From Planococcus halocryophilus (GTDB taxonomy: Bacteria > Bacillota > Bacilli > Bacillales_A > Planococcaceae), in the NCBI RefSeq assembly GCF_022489025.1, contig NZ_JAKVTG010000017.1, positions 1 through 64,000 on the forward strand: 64,000 bases of DNA. The letters run 5' to 3'. The position numbers and the translations under genes were made by a program. The notes beneath the pieces were generated by a model, which did not search any database, was not told where the DNA came from, and saw nothing but the letters and a program-made list of their open reading frames with translations. Positions 47,013-56,180 of the stretch are shown here, in pieces. Each line of letters begins with the position of its first letter. The stretch's first letter is position 1.

Positions 47013-48494
47013 CTACTCCTTTAAGACCGCATCAATATAGATGGATGGATTCAGCAGCACTTCACCCGCACCTGAAATAAGGGGCATGAAGAGTTCCGCA
47101 CCGACCCCGAATACCACTGTCATGGCAACAAGGATGACCGTTGGAATAAACATTTGATTGAAAGTTGATTTTTTCAAAGGAACCGTTTCAACTGGCTGTC
47201 CCCAGAAAGCATAGACGAAGATACGAACAGAACTAAGTAGCACGATTAAGCTAGTTGCCAAGACGACAATACTACCCCAAAACTGCGGACCTTCAAATCC
47301 TCCTTGGATAATAAGTAGCTTTCCTGGGAACCCGCTAAGTGGGGGAATACCCGCTAAGCCAAAGGCAGTCAATAGATAAACCCACCCTAGAACCGGATAA
47401 GTTTTGATTAATCCGCCCATTTTGCGAAGATCTGTTGTACCAAATAATACAGCAATAATCCCAACTAAGAAAAACAATGCAGCTTTGATCATCATATCAT
47501 GAATTAAATACATAATAGATCCATCAATGCCCGGTTGGTTTAATTGAGCAACTCCGAACAAAATAACTCCAACTGCAATAATAATATTGTAGATAATAAT
47601 TTTTTTGACATCAAAGTAAGCAAGAGCACCAACACAACCAGCAAAAATTGTGAGAATCGCGATAATTCCTAGCAATTCATGAGTAAATCCAACATTCATC
47701 GTAAAGAACAATGTGTATGTACGCATGATCGCATAAACACCGACTTTCGTCAGCAACGCGCCAAACAGTGCAAGTATCGGAATCGGTGGTGCATAATACG
47801 ATCCAGGTAACCAGAAATACAAAGGGAAGATAGCGGCTTTAAAACCGAAAACCACGAGGAACATGACGGCGATAACCGTTAAAATACCGGTTTCTTCAAT
47901 TTGCGGAATCTTTACTGCCAAATCCGCCATATTCAATGTACCCGTAACCGAGTAAAGAAAAGCGACAGCGGCAACAAATAAAGCAGATGAAATGATATTC
48001 ACAAGCAAGTATTTGATGGATTCACGTAACTGGGGCTTTTCGCCACCGTGGACGATCAATGTGTAAGAAGCCATTAACAACACTTCAACAAAAACGAATA
48101 AGTTGAAAATATCGCCTGTTGTAAAGGCACCGTTAACACCCACCATCAAAAAGAGTACTGCAGGATAGTAGTATGATTGTTCGCGTCTCAAACCAATAGT
48201 TGGGATGCTATAAAAAATAACAAGCAACACGAGAATGGATGCTGTGACAACTAGTAAAGCGGAAAGTGGATCCGACACCATGGAAATACCAAAAGGTGCA
48301 GGCCAGCTACCAAGTGTTACGGCTTGGACACCGTCTGTATTAACTTTTGCCAGAAGTACAAGAGCAGAAAGTAAAGCGGCTCCAGCTCCAACCACAGCTA
48401 ACACGCGCTGAAGCTTTACGTTCTTCGGGAACATCATCAGGATAGCAGCAAAAAACAAAGGAATGATGATTGGAAACAAAAGTAAATTACTCAT
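47013..48494 (-). CDS. mrpD: Mrp antiporter subunit D
   Basis: A 493-residue proton-translocating subunit homologous to NuoL/M/N of complex I, with about 14 helices. VFVEVLLMASYTLIV contains the key membrane Glu, KAAIFPLYFWLPGSYYAPPIP the conserved Lys-Pro region and GFPGKLL a late loop. Translation overlaps mrpC by 8 bases. Confidence 0.95.
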   Translation of the reverse strand: MSNLLLFPIIIPLFFAAILMMFPKNVKLQRVLAVVGAGAALLSALVLLAKVNTDGVQAVTLGSWPAPFGISMVSDPLSALLVVTASILVLLVIFYSIPTIGLRREQSYYYPAVLFLMVGVNGAFTTGDIFNLFVFVEVLLMASYTLIVHGGEKPQLRESIKYLLVNIISSALFVAAVAFLYSVTGTLNMADLAVKIPQIEETGILTVIAVMFLVVFGFKAAIFPLYFWLPGSYYAPPIPILALFGALLTKVGVYAIMRTYTLFFTMNVGFTHELLGIIAILTIFAGCVGALAYFDVKKIIIYNIIIAVGVILFGVAQLNQPGIDGSIMYLIHDMMIKAALFFLVGIIAVLFGTTDLRKMGGLIKTYPVLGWVYLLTAFGLAGIPPLSGFPGKLLIIQGGFEGPQFWGSIVVLATSLIVLLSSVRIFVYAFWGQPVETVPLKKSTFNQMFIPTVILVAMTVVFGVGAELFMPLISGAGEVLLNPSIYIDAVLKE

Positions 48495-48834
48495 AGTCTT
48501 CAGTTCCTCTCAGCAAATTCATATTGTCGGTACCAAGCTCCTGATAAGACCGGTAGGCGAGCACTAAGAAAAATGATGTTACAGCAAAAGAAATGACAAT
48601 CGCTGTCAATATCAATGCTTGAGGAAGAGGATCTGCGTAATCGCTGACACTCACTCCATGGGCTACAACAGGAGGAGAGTTTCCACCAAGTCCACCCATC
48701 GTTAATAGTAAAAGGTGAGCACCGTGGCTCAATAACCCTGTACCGATAATGATACGGATTAAGCTTTTTGAAAGCATTAAGTAAACAGCTGCCATAAAGA
48801 GAAACCCAATAGCAACCGACATAATTATTTCCAT
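48487..48834 (-). CDS. mrpC: Mrp antiporter subunit C
   Basis: A 115-residue NuoK-like protein with three helices and the landmarks GTGLLSHGAHLLLLTMGG and PLPQALILTAIVISFA. It links mrpB and mrpD with overlapping stop/start codons. Confidence 0.94.
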   Translation of the reverse strand: MEIIMSVAIGFLFMAAVYLMLSKSLIRIIIGTGLLSHGAHLLLLTMGGLGGNSPPVVAHGVSVSDYADPLPQALILTAIVISFAVTSFFLVLAYRSYQELGTDNMNLLRGTEDYE

Positions 48835-49256
48835 TATTCATCCTCTCCAATCGTTTGAATAATGGTCATCGTAACTCCAACAACAACCAAGTAAACTCCT
48901 GCGTCAAACAACATTGCTGAGTGCAGGGAAGTTTTACCGAAAAGCGGTAAATCAAAATAACCAAAAGCATGTGTGAAAAAAGGAACATCAAAGATAATTG
49001 CCCCAGATGCTGTTGCAAGAGCTATTAATAAACCAATAGCTGTCATCGTCACGTAATTGATAGGCAATATTTTTTTCACTGTTGAAATATCAAAAGATAG
49101 CATCAACAGCACAATGGCACTAGTAGTCAATAACCCGCCAACAAAGCCTCCACCGGGTGTATAATGTCCTGCAAAGAATATATGGACAGCAAACATCAAA
49201 ATGATGAAGGTCACTACTTTTGTGGCCGTTTGAAGCATTACATCATTTGTTCTCAT
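48834..49256 (-). CDS. mrpB: Mrp antiporter subunit B
   Basis: A 140-residue membrane protein with four helices and GHYTPGGGFVGGLL, the MnhB signature. It overlaps mrpA by 14 bases, so translation is coupled. Confidence 0.94.
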   Translation of the reverse strand: MRTNDVMLQTATKVVTFIILMFAVHIFFAGHYTPGGGFVGGLLTTSAIVLLMLSFDISTVKKILPINYVTMTAIGLLIALATASGAIIFDVPFFTHAFGYFDLPLFGKTSLHSAMLFDAGVYLVVVGVTMTIIQTIGEDE

Positions 49257-51657
49257 GCTGATCCTCCTTTTTCGTCAAGCGCAGTTTGATCATCGTGATA
49301 ATACCAATACCTGTAATAGCCAATACAGCAATTTCAAACAATGTATCAAATCCGCGATAATCAACTAAAATGACATTGACGATATTTCCGCCGCCTGCTT
49401 CTTTATAAACCGTTTCTTTATAGAATTCGGAAATAGAAGGCATGGCTTTTTGTGACAGAGAAGACAAGGCAACCAAGGTTACTGTTACACCAACACCTAT
49501 TGCAACAAGTGCGTTTCCAAACCTGAAGCGCATGCGTTCTTCTTTTCGGCTGATCTGTGGCAAATGATAAAACGCCAACAAGAACAAGGCAACAGAAATT
49601 GTTTCGATAACGAGTTGTGTTAAAGCCAAATCAGGCGCACGGAAAATAACAAAGAGCAAGGCAATTGAATAACCAACAGCACCAAGTGCAATAATTCCTG
49701 TGAGTCTAGACTTAGAGAAAAGAATCGTAAATGTGGAACCAACTAATGCGATCAAAATAACAATCTCATAAAATCCGACGGGTGCAAGATTCGTGAAATC
49801 TATAGCAAATGCATCCGTTAAGAATAGAGTTCCAAGAACAATGAAGATGACGAAACTAAACATATACACCAAATACGAACGGATAAAACCAGTCATGTAA
49901 ATTCTTGAGAATCGGTTTGCACCGGTATCACTCAAAAACACCATATTGTCGTAAAGTGCATTTAATGATATAGCTTCTGGGAAGAGATCGTAACTCTTCT
50001 GCCATTTACGCAATGTCCAAAACATTAGGAATCCGATAGCGAAAATGCCAAGTGTCATAAAGAACTCAGGATTAAATCCGTGCCAGGCAGAAACATGGAT
50101 CTTAATTTCTTCTGGTGAATCATAAAGGAACGGCTGCATAGCCAAAACGGCTGGTTTAACAAGCCAATCACCGATAAGATTCGGGATAAAGAAAATCACG
50201 ACAACAAGTAGTGCTAAGAATACAGGTGAAATGAGCATACCAATAGGTGCTTCATGAGCAGGTTTTGGCAATTGATCTGGTTTATGTTCGCCCGCAAATG
50301 TGTGGAATACGAAATAGAAACTGTAAATAAACGTGAAAACAGATCCAAGCCATGCAACAACCGGGAACAAGATACCCCAAACGTCCATAGAAAACAAATC
50401 AAATTCTGTTAACGACAGCATCGCAGTCAAAAACATTTCCTTACTCAAAAATCCACCAAACGGAGGCAAACCTGCCATCGAAAATGCGCCAATCACAGCC
50501 ACTGTAAAACTGATGGGCATCAAGCTCATCAAGCCACCGAGTTTGCGAATGTCTCGCGTACCGGTTTCGTGATCAACGATACCGGCAATCATAAACAAGC
50601 TGCCTTTAAATACGGCATGGTTGATCAAATGGAAAATTGCTGCAAACCCAGCATACTTAAAAGTTGTTTCGGCAATATTGTCGATATGGTAACCCGCAGC
50701 TGAAGCCCCGAGCAATGACATAATCAAGCCCAGTTGTGACACGGTTGAAAATGCCAAAATTCCTTTTAAGTCTTTTTGTTTTAAAGCGAAAAACGAACCC
50801 CAGAACATAGTGAATAGTCCGACACTTGCGACCAGCCACATCCACGTACCAGATATCGCAAAGATCGGTGTCAACCGAGCAACTAAGTACAATCCGGCTT
50901 TAACCATTGTCGCAGAGTGCAAATAGGCACTAACAGGAGTAGGCGCTTCCATTGCATCCGGTAACCAAATGTAAAACGGAAACTGTGCCGACTTTGTAAA
51001 CGCACCGAACAACACTAAGACGAGCGCCCAAATAAAGAAGTCATGTGACACCAGTTCAGTTGCCTGCGGAATCAATTCGCGTATTGAATACGTACCACCC
51101 ATAATACTTAGTAATACAAATCCCCCAAGCATCATCAATCCACCAAACACGGTAATCATCATTGATTTTAATGCACCAAAACGTGAGCGGTCACGCGTAT
51201 ACCAATAACCAATCAATAAGAATGACGAAATCGATGTCAATTCCCAAAATAAATAAAGAGTGATTAAGTGATCACTTTGGACAATACCAAGCATTGCCGT
51301 CATGAACATTAACAAGTAAACGTAAAAATTATGTAATTGTTCACGGTGTTTGTCCAAATAAAAAATGGAATATAGCACCACTAATGCGCCGATACCTGTA
51401 ATCAGCAAAGTGAACAAGAGGCTCAGTCCATCGATATACGCGATGAATGCGATATCAAGCGAAGGAATCCATTGGAATTCAGACACTAAATTACCGCCAT
51501 GAATTGTTGTAGGAAGCAATGAGACGTAGTAACTGAATAAAACGACAGGAATAATTAAAACAAACCAGCCAGTATGGATCTTTCCAACTTTCTTAAATAA
51601 CAGCGGAACAAACAAGGCTGCCAGCAAAGGTAAAAAGATTAATAATACAAATGACAA
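49243..51657 (-). CDS. mrpA: Mrp antiporter subunit A
   Basis: An 804-residue subunit. The NuoL-like part (about 1-500) carries LYLFWELTSISSFLLIGYW and the Lys-His region FPFYIWLPDAMEAPTPVSAYLHSATMVKAG (split here as two overlapping landmarks in the family). The C-terminal part (about 560-800) is the MnhB/NuoJ-like extension fused to MrpA. It is the first gene; start TTG 51657 after AAGGAGGATT. The seven-gene complex exchanges Na+ for H+ and gives alkali and salt tolerance. Confidence 0.95.
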   Translation of the reverse strand: MSFVLLIFLPLLAALFVPLLFKKVGKIHTGWFVLIIPVVLFSYYVSLLPTTIHGGNLVSEFQWIPSLDIAFIAYIDGLSLLFTLLITGIGALVVLYSIFYLDKHREQLHNFYVYLLMFMTAMLGIVQSDHLITLYLFWELTSISSFLLIGYWYTRDRSRFGALKSMMITVFGGLMMLGGFVLLSIMGGTYSIRELIPQATELVSHDFFIWALVLVLFGAFTKSAQFPFYIWLPDAMEAPTPVSAYLHSATMVKAGLYLVARLTPIFAISGTWMWLVASVGLFTMFWGSFFALKQKDLKGILAFSTVSQLGLIMSLLGASAAGYHIDNIAETTFKYAGFAAIFHLINHAVFKGSLFMIAGIVDHETGTRDIRKLGGLMSLMPISFTVAVIGAFSMAGLPPFGGFLSKEMFLTAMLSLTEFDLFSMDVWGILFPVVAWLGSVFTFIYSFYFVFHTFAGEHKPDQLPKPAHEAPIGMLISPVFLALLVVVIFFIPNLIGDWLVKPAVLAMQPFLYDSPEEIKIHVSAWHGFNPEFFMTLGIFAIGFLMFWTLRKWQKSYDLFPEAISLNALYDNMVFLSDTGANRFSRIYMTGFIRSYLVYMFSFVIFIVLGTLFLTDAFAIDFTNLAPVGFYEIVILIALVGSTFTILFSKSRLTGIIALGAVGYSIALLFVIFRAPDLALTQLVIETISVALFLLAFYHLPQISRKEERMRFRFGNALVAIGVGVTVTLVALSSLSQKAMPSISEFYKETVYKEAGGGNIVNVILVDYRGFDTLFEIAVLAITGIGIITMIKLRLTKKEDQHENK

Positions 51658-51833
51658 ATGAATCCTCCTTCCAGCATAAACGTGATGAGTTTCTAATTAG
51701 AAATTATAACGCAAATCGCGTGGTTTTGCACCGCTCATCAATTAATGCCATCAGATTCCATACACTTTTTATAATCTTTAGAAATAGGAAGAAACCCGAT
51801 TAAAAAAAATTTTGGATTTCGAAAAAAAGCATA

Positions 51834-51872
51834 AAAAACCTGTAGACAACTCGAGTTGTCTACAGGTTTTTA
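51834..51872. terminator. Bidirectional perfect-palindrome terminator after the MFS gene
   Basis: A 28-bp perfect palindrome, CCTGTAGACAAC-TCGA-GTTGTCTACAGG, flanked by A- and T-runs. It lies between the mrpA upstream region and the MFS gene stop, ending minus-strand MFS transcription into the mrp promoter region. Confidence 0.9.
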
Positions 51873-53102
51873 CGTATTCTTTAATTCTTGCTCAAGCAGT
51901 ACGTCTTCAAAATCTTGCTGTGGTTTTGCAAGTGTTACACGAAGAAAGACAAAAGCAAAGATAAATAAAATACTCGTCACGATAAAGACAGAAGAAATAC
52001 CGATAAATCCACTAACAATACCGCCGAAAACAGGACCAATAATATTCCCAAGAAAACGGAAACTCGTATTATAGCCCATAATTTCACCTTGAATCTCAAT
52101 CGGCGCTTCTCGGCGCATTAATGCAGTAGTAGTTGGAATCATTCCACCAACTGCTACTCCGAAGAATAAGCGTAAAACAATTAATTGCCAAAGGTCAGTA
52201 ACAAAAGCTTGAGGGATGATAAAGACAAATGCTAGTACGAGCAATAAACCAAGTACTTTTTCGTAGCCAACAGAATCACCCAAGCGTCCCCAACGCCGGG
52301 CAAACAGTAAATTACCAACACCGGTGGCACTAAATGTAACCCCTGCGAGAAACGCTACTTGAGCGCTGCCTGCTGTTAGTTCTGCTACGTACAGTGAAAG
52401 TAAAGGTTGGATGCTAAAGTTCCCAATTTGAATTAACGCTGTGATGATCATGACGTTAAGCATTAACCGGTGATTTAAAATGCCGTTAATAATAGTTTTC
52501 GGAGCGTACACATGTGCACCTTTTACTTTAACGCGTTTAATTTCTCGTAAACCAAATACAACAAACAAAGCAGCAATGGTGATAATGGTTGCAGTTATTA
52601 AGAACGTATACTTAAAACCAAAAGCATCAGCCATCAAACCTCCGAGAACTGGTCCAAATAATGTCCCTGAAACACTACCCATTTGAAGTGTCCCAAGCGT
52701 TTTTCCTGCGCTTTCTTTAGAAGTTTGTGAGCTAACAAAAGCTAAAGAAGTAGGGATAAATCCAGTAACCAAACCCATAAATAAGCGAATCATAAACAAT
52801 CCTATAACAGAATCAGCTGTCCCCATCAAAAAAATACTGATAGCAATACCAAAACCATTAATGATTAGTATGGGCTTAAAGCCGTATTTGTCAGCAATAC
52901 GTCCCCAAACGGGAGACATAATTAAAGCCGCAACAAAAGTTACACCAAATACTAAACCAGACCAGCGTTGTACATACTCATCCGAAAAATTGCCGAGCGA
53001 CTCTATATAAAGAGATAAGAATGGCATAATCATCGTGGTACTGCCGGCAACAAGGAAGTTAGTGAACATAATGATAAAGAAATTCTTTTTTTGTGTATCC
53101 AT
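51870..53102 (-). CDS. MFS multidrug-efflux-type transporter (DHA1)
   Basis: A 410-residue MFS protein with 12 membrane helices. GRIADKYGFKPIL is the loop 2-3 motif A and RWGRLGDSVGYEKVL the matching loop in the second half. Segment GTLFGPVLGGLMAD is the motif C of drug:H+ antiporters. MdtG/YmfD-like. ATG start with AGAAGGG. A palindrome CTTCGT-CAC-ACGAAG lies before it. Confidence 0.85.
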   Translation of the reverse strand: MDTQKKNFFIIMFTNFLVAGSTTMIMPFLSLYIESLGNFSDEYVQRWSGLVFGVTFVAALIMSPVWGRIADKYGFKPILIINGFGIAISIFLMGTADSVIGLFMIRLFMGLVTGFIPTSLAFVSSQTSKESAGKTLGTLQMGSVSGTLFGPVLGGLMADAFGFKYTFLITATIITIAALFVVFGLREIKRVKVKGAHVYAPKTIINGILNHRLMLNVMIITALIQIGNFSIQPLLSLYVAELTAGSAQVAFLAGVTFSATGVGNLLFARRWGRLGDSVGYEKVLGLLLVLAFVFIIPQAFVTDLWQLIVLRLFFGVAVGGMIPTTTALMRREAPIEIQGEIMGYNTSFRFLGNIIGPVFGGIVSGFIGISSVFIVTSILFIFAFVFLRVTLAKPQQDFEDVLLEQELKNT

Positions 53103-53284
53103 ATGGAACCCTTCTTTCTGAAAGGAGCAATTGTTCCTATTATATATTACTTCGTCACACGAAGAAAGAAATGAAAACTATCGATTTATTCGGAAAAGTA
53201 AGTTTGAAAGTTGTCTTATCTTGAGTTGAAAAAGCTGATTTTTAGTTTTCTGTATTTATGCTAAAATAAGGCGGGGTGAAAAAG

Positions 53285-53977
53285 ATGAAAAAAACAATCA
53301 TAGTACCAATTTTAGTGGCATTTTTACTTGGCGCATGTTCAGCTCAAGAAGAAGAAACTAAAACGGAAACAACGACAGAAAACAGTCAGGTTCAAGTAGA
53401 AGGCTATCCGCAGTTGTCACAAGAAGTTGCTGAAGATGAAGCGTTAGTTGAACTCAACACATCGATGGGAATGATGAAAATCAAACTATTTCCAGAGATA
53501 GCACCAAAGGCAGTTGAAAACTTTTTGACTCATGCAAAAGAAGGCTATTACGATGGGTTGACTTTCCACCGCGTTATTGAAAACTTCATGCTACAAACAG
53601 GAGACCCGACTGGCACGGGTGGGGGCGGCGAAAGTATTTACGGTGCACCTTTTGAAGATGAATTTAACGATCACCTTGTAAATATTCGAGGAGCTTTGTC
53701 TATGGCAAACGCAGGACCAGGAACAAATGGTAGCCAGTTTTTCATTGTCCAAGCGCCTGAAGTTACAGAAGATATGTTCAAAAAAGAGTATCCACAAGAA
53801 CTTCGAGATGCTTATTTGGAACAAGGAGGTACGCCTTGGCTTGACGGAGGGCATACTGTTTTTGGTCAAGTAATAGAAGGGCTAGATGTAGTAGACGCTA
53901 TCGCAGAGGTTGAAACAGTTAGTGAAAAGCCGGTAGAAGAGGTCACTATCGAATCTATCGAAATTCTTCAGCAATAA
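53285..53977 (+). CDS. Cyclophilin-type peptidyl-prolyl isomerase lipoprotein
   Basis: A 230-residue lipoprotein with a lipobox LLGAC and an acidic Thr-rich linker, then a cyclophilin domain (about 60-228). It has the conserved FHRVIENFMLQTGDPTGTG, GALSMANAGPGTNGSQFFI and GHTVFGQVIEGLDVVDAI. It isomerises prolyl bonds of exported proteins at the membrane surface. Start: ATG 53285 after GGCGGGGTG. PpiB-like but with signal peptide. Confidence 0.93.
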   Translation: MKKTIIVPILVAFLLGACSAQEEETKTETTTENSQVQVEGYPQLSQEVAEDEALVELNTSMGMMKIKLFPEIAPKAVENFLTHAKEGYYDGLTFHRVIENFMLQTGDPTGTGGGGESIYGAPFEDEFNDHLVNIRGALSMANAGPGTNGSQFFIVQAPEVTEDMFKKEYPQELRDAYLEQGGTPWLDGGHTVFGQVIEGLDVVDAIAEVETVSEKPVEEVTIESIEILQQ

Positions 53978-54067
53978 GATAAAAGGCTTGTAGGATGCTT
54001 TGCAGCTTTATTTTTACTTTATGTGCTATTATAGCCCTTAACGCTAGAGAAATGTTAGGTGAAACCG

Positions 54068-54328
54068 ATGAGTATGAATGAAATGAACAGAAAAGCTGTT
54101 GAAATCATGAAATATTGGGATCCATTTGCTATAGGCTCCGAATCATATGGTCAGGAAATTGGTAATGTCATCATGCAATTACAAGTTGTTGACCATCCAT
54201 CAGAACTGGCAAAAACCATTCAAACGAGTTATGAGTATTCATATGGGAAGTGGATTCCTTTAGAACAATGTGTAGACATTTCCTACAAATTAATCGCACT
54301 TAAATTTGAAGCAAAACACATCATTTAA
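54068..54328 (+). CDS. yugE: YugE, DUF1871 family protein
   Basis: An 86-residue protein with the family's NRKAVEIMKYWDPF and the acidic YGQEIGNVI. Function unknown. Start: ATG 54068 after TTAGGTGA; the GTG at 54059 lies within that site. It ends in a strong bidirectional terminator. Confidence 0.85.
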   Translation: MSMNEMNRKAVEIMKYWDPFAIGSESYGQEIGNVIMQLQVVDHPSELAKTIQTSYEYSYGKWIPLEQCVDISYKLIALKFEAKHII

Positions 54329-54331
54329 AAC

Positions 54332-54372
54332 AAAAAGAGCGTCCGGCAAATTTTTGCCGGACGCTCTTTTTT
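54332..54372. terminator. Bidirectional terminator between yugE and the XRE gene
   Basis: AAAAAGAGCGTCCGGCAAA and TGCCGGACGCTCTTTTTT form a long stem over TTTT. Confidence 0.95.
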
Positions 54373-54387
54373 AATGGGTTTCTAAGA

Positions 54388-54597
54388 TTACAAGCCATCC
54401 ACTAAATTAGATGCAGGTACTTCTAAAGCGTTTGAAAGGATCATAATGTTCTGGGTTGAAGGAACTTCTTCACCACTTTCAAAAGCTTGAAGTCTAGCAA
54501 TCCCAATGCGTGTTTTTAATGCAAGTTCGTCTAGTGATAAGTTGCGTTCTTCGCGAAGCGCTTTTAATTGTGCGTGTAACTCTTTATTCATATTCAT
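54388..54597 (-). CDS. Small XRE-family helix-turn-helix regulator
   Basis: A 69-residue protein that is a single HTH_3 domain: LKALREERNLSLDELALKT, then IARLQAFESGEEVPS. It binds DNA as a dimer; target and ligand unknown. AAGGAGTGC precedes ATG. It is transcribed alone, convergent with yugE. Confidence 0.87.
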   Translation of the reverse strand: MNMNKELHAQLKALREERNLSLDELALKTRIGIARLQAFESGEEVPSTQNIMILSNALEVPASNLVDGL

Positions 54598-54696
54598 GCA
54601 CTCCTTCTCATATGAAACTTTCTTCTATAATACATATTAGCATGTAGAGAAACATTACGGTAGCTTTAAGTTATGGCGTTTTTCGGACTATTTAGA

Positions 54697-56037
54697 TTAA
54701 AAAATAGCGATAAGACCACGGATAAAGACCACAAGAATAGCAGCTGGTGCTACATAGCGAACTAATACGCGCCAAATATCGACCCAAACTTTTTGTTGAG
54801 ACAATTCATTATGTGCATCTTCTTTTGTTAACACATAGCCTGCAAATAATGCAGTAAACAATGCACCAAGAGGTAAGCCGATTCTACTTGTTAATGTGTC
54901 CATTAGATCAAAGAACGTCATTCCAAAGAAAACTTCTTGCGGCATTACACCGAAAGATAAGGCACTTGGAATTCCTACGATGAAAATCATTAAGCCGAAA
55001 ATGATTGCGATACGACGACGACGGTCATATTTACTTTTAACGCCGATAGAAACCGCAATTTCCAACATAGAAATAGAAGATGTCAAGGTTGCAAACAGTA
55101 AAAGGACAAAGAAGATAATCATCAAAAATTGACCCATAAACAATTGGTCAAAAACGGCTGGTAAAATAATGAATACCAATCCAGGACCTTGGTCAGGTGT
55201 GTAGCCTAAAGCGAACACTGCTGGGAAGATAATTAACCCCGCCATAATTGAAATGATGATGTTCAACGACACAACGCTGACAGAAGAACGTGTTAAGTTT
55301 TCTGATTTTGATAAATAAGAGGCATAAGTGATCATTCCCGCAACACCTACGCTCAACGAGAAGAACGCTTGGCCAAGTGCAACTAAGGCAGTCTCGAAAT
55401 TAAAGAAAGACCAATCAGGAACAAACATAAAACGTACGCCTTCCATAGCACCATCAAGTGTTAATGAACGAATCATTAGCACGACGAAGAAAATGAGTAA
55501 AGCTGGCATCATAATTTTGCTCGCACGCTCGATACCGCCCTTAATTCCCCCTGTTACTATCCAAACCGTTAGCCCCATAAACGCAGCTTGTGCAATTAGC
55601 ACTTCCCATGGATTGGTGATGATACCAACAAACAAGTCGGCAAATTCACTGTCTTCTAAACCAGACAGCTGAAACAGAATTGAGCGGCCTAAGTATGATA
55701 ATACCCAACCCCCAACAACGCTGTAAAAAGACAAAATTAAAAATGAAAAGAAAAATCCAGACCAGCCGATTAAATACCACGGTTTGTCGGGGGCTTGTTT
55801 TTTGAGGCCACTAACTGCATCTGCCTGACCTCTTCGGCCAATCACAAATTCAGCAAGTAAAACGGGCAAGCCGATTAACACAGTACTAAGGATAAACAGC
55901 AAGATAAAGACACTGCCGCCATTGGCACCGGTTTCATATGGAAATTTCCAAATCGCTCCTAAGCCGATAGCACTTCCTGCTGCCGCTAATATAAATCCAA
56001 ACTTAGAGCTCCATTGGTCACGTGTTTTCAAACTCAT
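54697..56037 (-). CDS. NSS-family sodium-dependent transporter (YocR/YhdH-like)
   Basis: A neurotransmitter:sodium symporter of about 446 residues with 11-12 helices and the TM1 motif FGFILAAAGSAIGLGAIWKFPY. It takes up an amino acid with Na+. Start uncertain: GTG 56040, ATG 56037 or TTG 56031; AGGAG leaves the best spacing to TTG 56031. It has no MetS-like partner, unlike the first NSS pair at 33680. No clear terminator within 40 bases after it. Confidence 0.85.
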   Translation of the reverse strand: MSLKTRDQWSSKFGFILAAAGSAIGLGAIWKFPYETGANGGSVFILLFILSTVLIGLPVLLAEFVIGRRGQADAVSGLKKQAPDKPWYLIGWSGFFFSFLILSFYSVVGGWVLSYLGRSILFQLSGLEDSEFADLFVGIITNPWEVLIAQAAFMGLTVWIVTGGIKGGIERASKIMMPALLIFFVVLMIRSLTLDGAMEGVRFMFVPDWSFFNFETALVALGQAFFSLSVGVAGMITYASYLSKSENLTRSSVSVVSLNIIISIMAGLIIFPAVFALGYTPDQGPGLVFIILPAVFDQLFMGQFLMIIFFVLLLFATLTSSISMLEIAVSIGVKSKYDRRRRIAIIFGLMIFIVGIPSALSFGVMPQEVFFGMTFFDLMDTLTSRIGLPLGALFTALFAGYVLTKEDAHNELSQQKVWVDIWRVLVRYVAPAAILVVFIRGLIAIF

Positions 56038-56100
56038 CACTCCTATTTCTTATAGATTTCCTCATTTTACACGAGCAGCACTAAAAAAAATAGCAGTTTT

Positions 56101-56126
56101 TGAAACGTTCTTCTACTAGAATCGTA
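56101..56126 (+). promoter_or_regulatory. ECF-sigma-type promoter before the sigma-like membrane protein
   Basis: TGAAAC (56101-56106), exactly 16 bp and CGTA (56123-56126). This is the B. subtilis sigma-W/X/M pattern TGAAAC-N16-CGTA, as known from that regulon. No good sigma-A promoter is seen in the same gap. It lies 55 bases before the ATG. Confidence 0.75.
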
Positions 56127-56180
56127 TTATGATTTATTGACCAAAAAAAAGTGATTATTCCAACGGGAAGGAGTGGAAGC

